Shown here in pieces: positions 63,346 through 64,000 of a DNA stretch of 64,000 nt. The first letter of the stretch is position 1; each line of letters opens with the position of its first letter. The DNA is from Saccharina japonica (lineage: Eukaryota > Sar > Phaeophyceae > Laminariales > Laminariaceae): the NCBI GenBank assembly GCA_008828725.1, contig MEHQ01002804.1, positions 253,733 to 317,732 on the forward strand. The letters run 5' to 3'. The position numbers were made by a program, and so were the translations under genes. The notes beneath the pieces were generated by a model. It saw only the letters and a list, made by a program, of their open reading frames with translations, was not told where the DNA came from and searched no databases.

Positions 63346-63975
63346 GTAAGCAAGCATCTACGCCGTGAATCTGCGCTTCTCGTATGTTTGCGTGGGATTA
63401 TGTACTGCTGTAGTAAGAAACTCGTGTGATCTACTACGGTTGTCTGCTCGGGTGGGCTTATGTAGTACTGGCAAGCGTTTCGTGTGGTCTAGGCTTATCT
63501 ACTTTTGTGGGCTTATGTGAGCGTTTCGTGTGATACTTTGTATACATACGCTTATCCTCTGTTTGGGTGGGCTTTTGTAGCACTACTGACGAATGCTACG
63601 ATAGAGATACACCATGTTTTTCCCGAGCGCCTAACTTGAGGAGCTCCATACCTTACCCAACAAATGATTTCGGAGGGAAATATAAGTGCTGCCCGATCAT
63701 CAACCATCCCATGAGCTAGGTATACTGTGGAAAATATGGCAACACAAAAATGAAAAAACGACGAATTTGGGTTAAGGAGCCCGATCATTCAGAAACAAAA
63801 TCACCAAAAAGTGCTACCTCTATCGTTGCTGGGGTGGGCTTTTGTAAGTACTTCGTGTGATCTACGCTCCGCTGAATGGGTGGGGTTATGTTCAGTAGTA
63901 ACCGTTTCGTGTGATCTACCTTAGATGGGCTTATGTACAGTAGTAAACATTTCGTGTGATTTCGTTTCGCTGCTG
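63328..63975 (+). repeat. Tandem copies of YHYH exon 5 donor region
   Basis: Degenerate units of about 50-60 bp share GGGTGGGCTTATGTA and CGTTTCGTGTGATCTAC. The first overlaps the exon end GGATGGGCTTATGTAAGCAA. A GACGC-ended element interrupts the series. Confidence 0.8.
63588..63828 (-). mobile_element. GACGC-ended inverted-repeat element, copy g
   Basis: GACGAATGCTACGATAGAGA at left, GTGCTACCTCTATCGTTGC at right, CGACGAATTTGGGTTAAGGA inside, in the orientation of copy d. Confidence 0.8.
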
Positions 63976-64000
63976 GGGGGGGGGGGGGGGGGGGCCCACC

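Overview
This window is eukaryotic nuclear DNA. GC-rich exons with canonical GT..AG introns sit in a repeat-dense background, and protein-level resemblances plus genome texture (poly-C runs, GC-rich low-complexity exons, CCCTAA repeat) suggest a stramenopile, most likely a brown alga. The species cannot be fixed from the sequence alone. There are no prokaryotic operons, CRISPR arrays or viral genes.

Three spliced genes can be assembled by exon phase. (1) Minus strand, 25112 to 2630: a very large BRCA2 gene in 14 exons. All phases agree and the joined frame is 13,938 nt, about 4,645 residues. It has a basic and low-complexity N-terminus, a 6.9 kb exon with 14 BRC (RAD51-binding) repeats, then the helical domain, OB1, OB2 with a tower insertion, and OB3. 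(2) Plus strand, about 31304 to 43153: a mitochondrial carrier family protein (three carrier signatures, closest in pattern to the S-adenosylmethionine carrier SLC25A26). It has seven supported exons and perhaps an N-terminal exon at 29.2-30.0 kb. (3) Plus strand, 57372 to beyond the end: a secreted YHYH-domain protein, five exons seen, incomplete at its 3' end.

The remainder is mostly mobile and tandem DNA. Families recognised by comparing copies within the window are: a GGGCCC-ended MITE with TAA target duplications (three copies, two nested in other elements); a GACGC-ended inverted-repeat element (about six copies); a GGGGACCATAGTAAATAGGACC-ended element (six or more copies); a tRNA-derived SINE with A-rich tail; repeats that end in poly-C and occupy several carrier introns; a complete 370-bp TRIM retroelement with identical 75-bp LTRs, PBS, PPT and target duplication; and a long foldback element with a 9-bp target duplication inside a SINE. 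Tandem DNA includes a 2.16-kb array of a 15-bp odd palindrome flanked by 41-bp direct repeats, a roughly 200-bp minisatellite, and several intronic minisatellites whose units carry copies of the neighbouring splice sites.

BRCA2 and the carrier gene point away from each other across 25.1-29 kb; the carrier and the YHYH gene are separated by 14 kb of repeats. Nothing suggests that the three genes act together.
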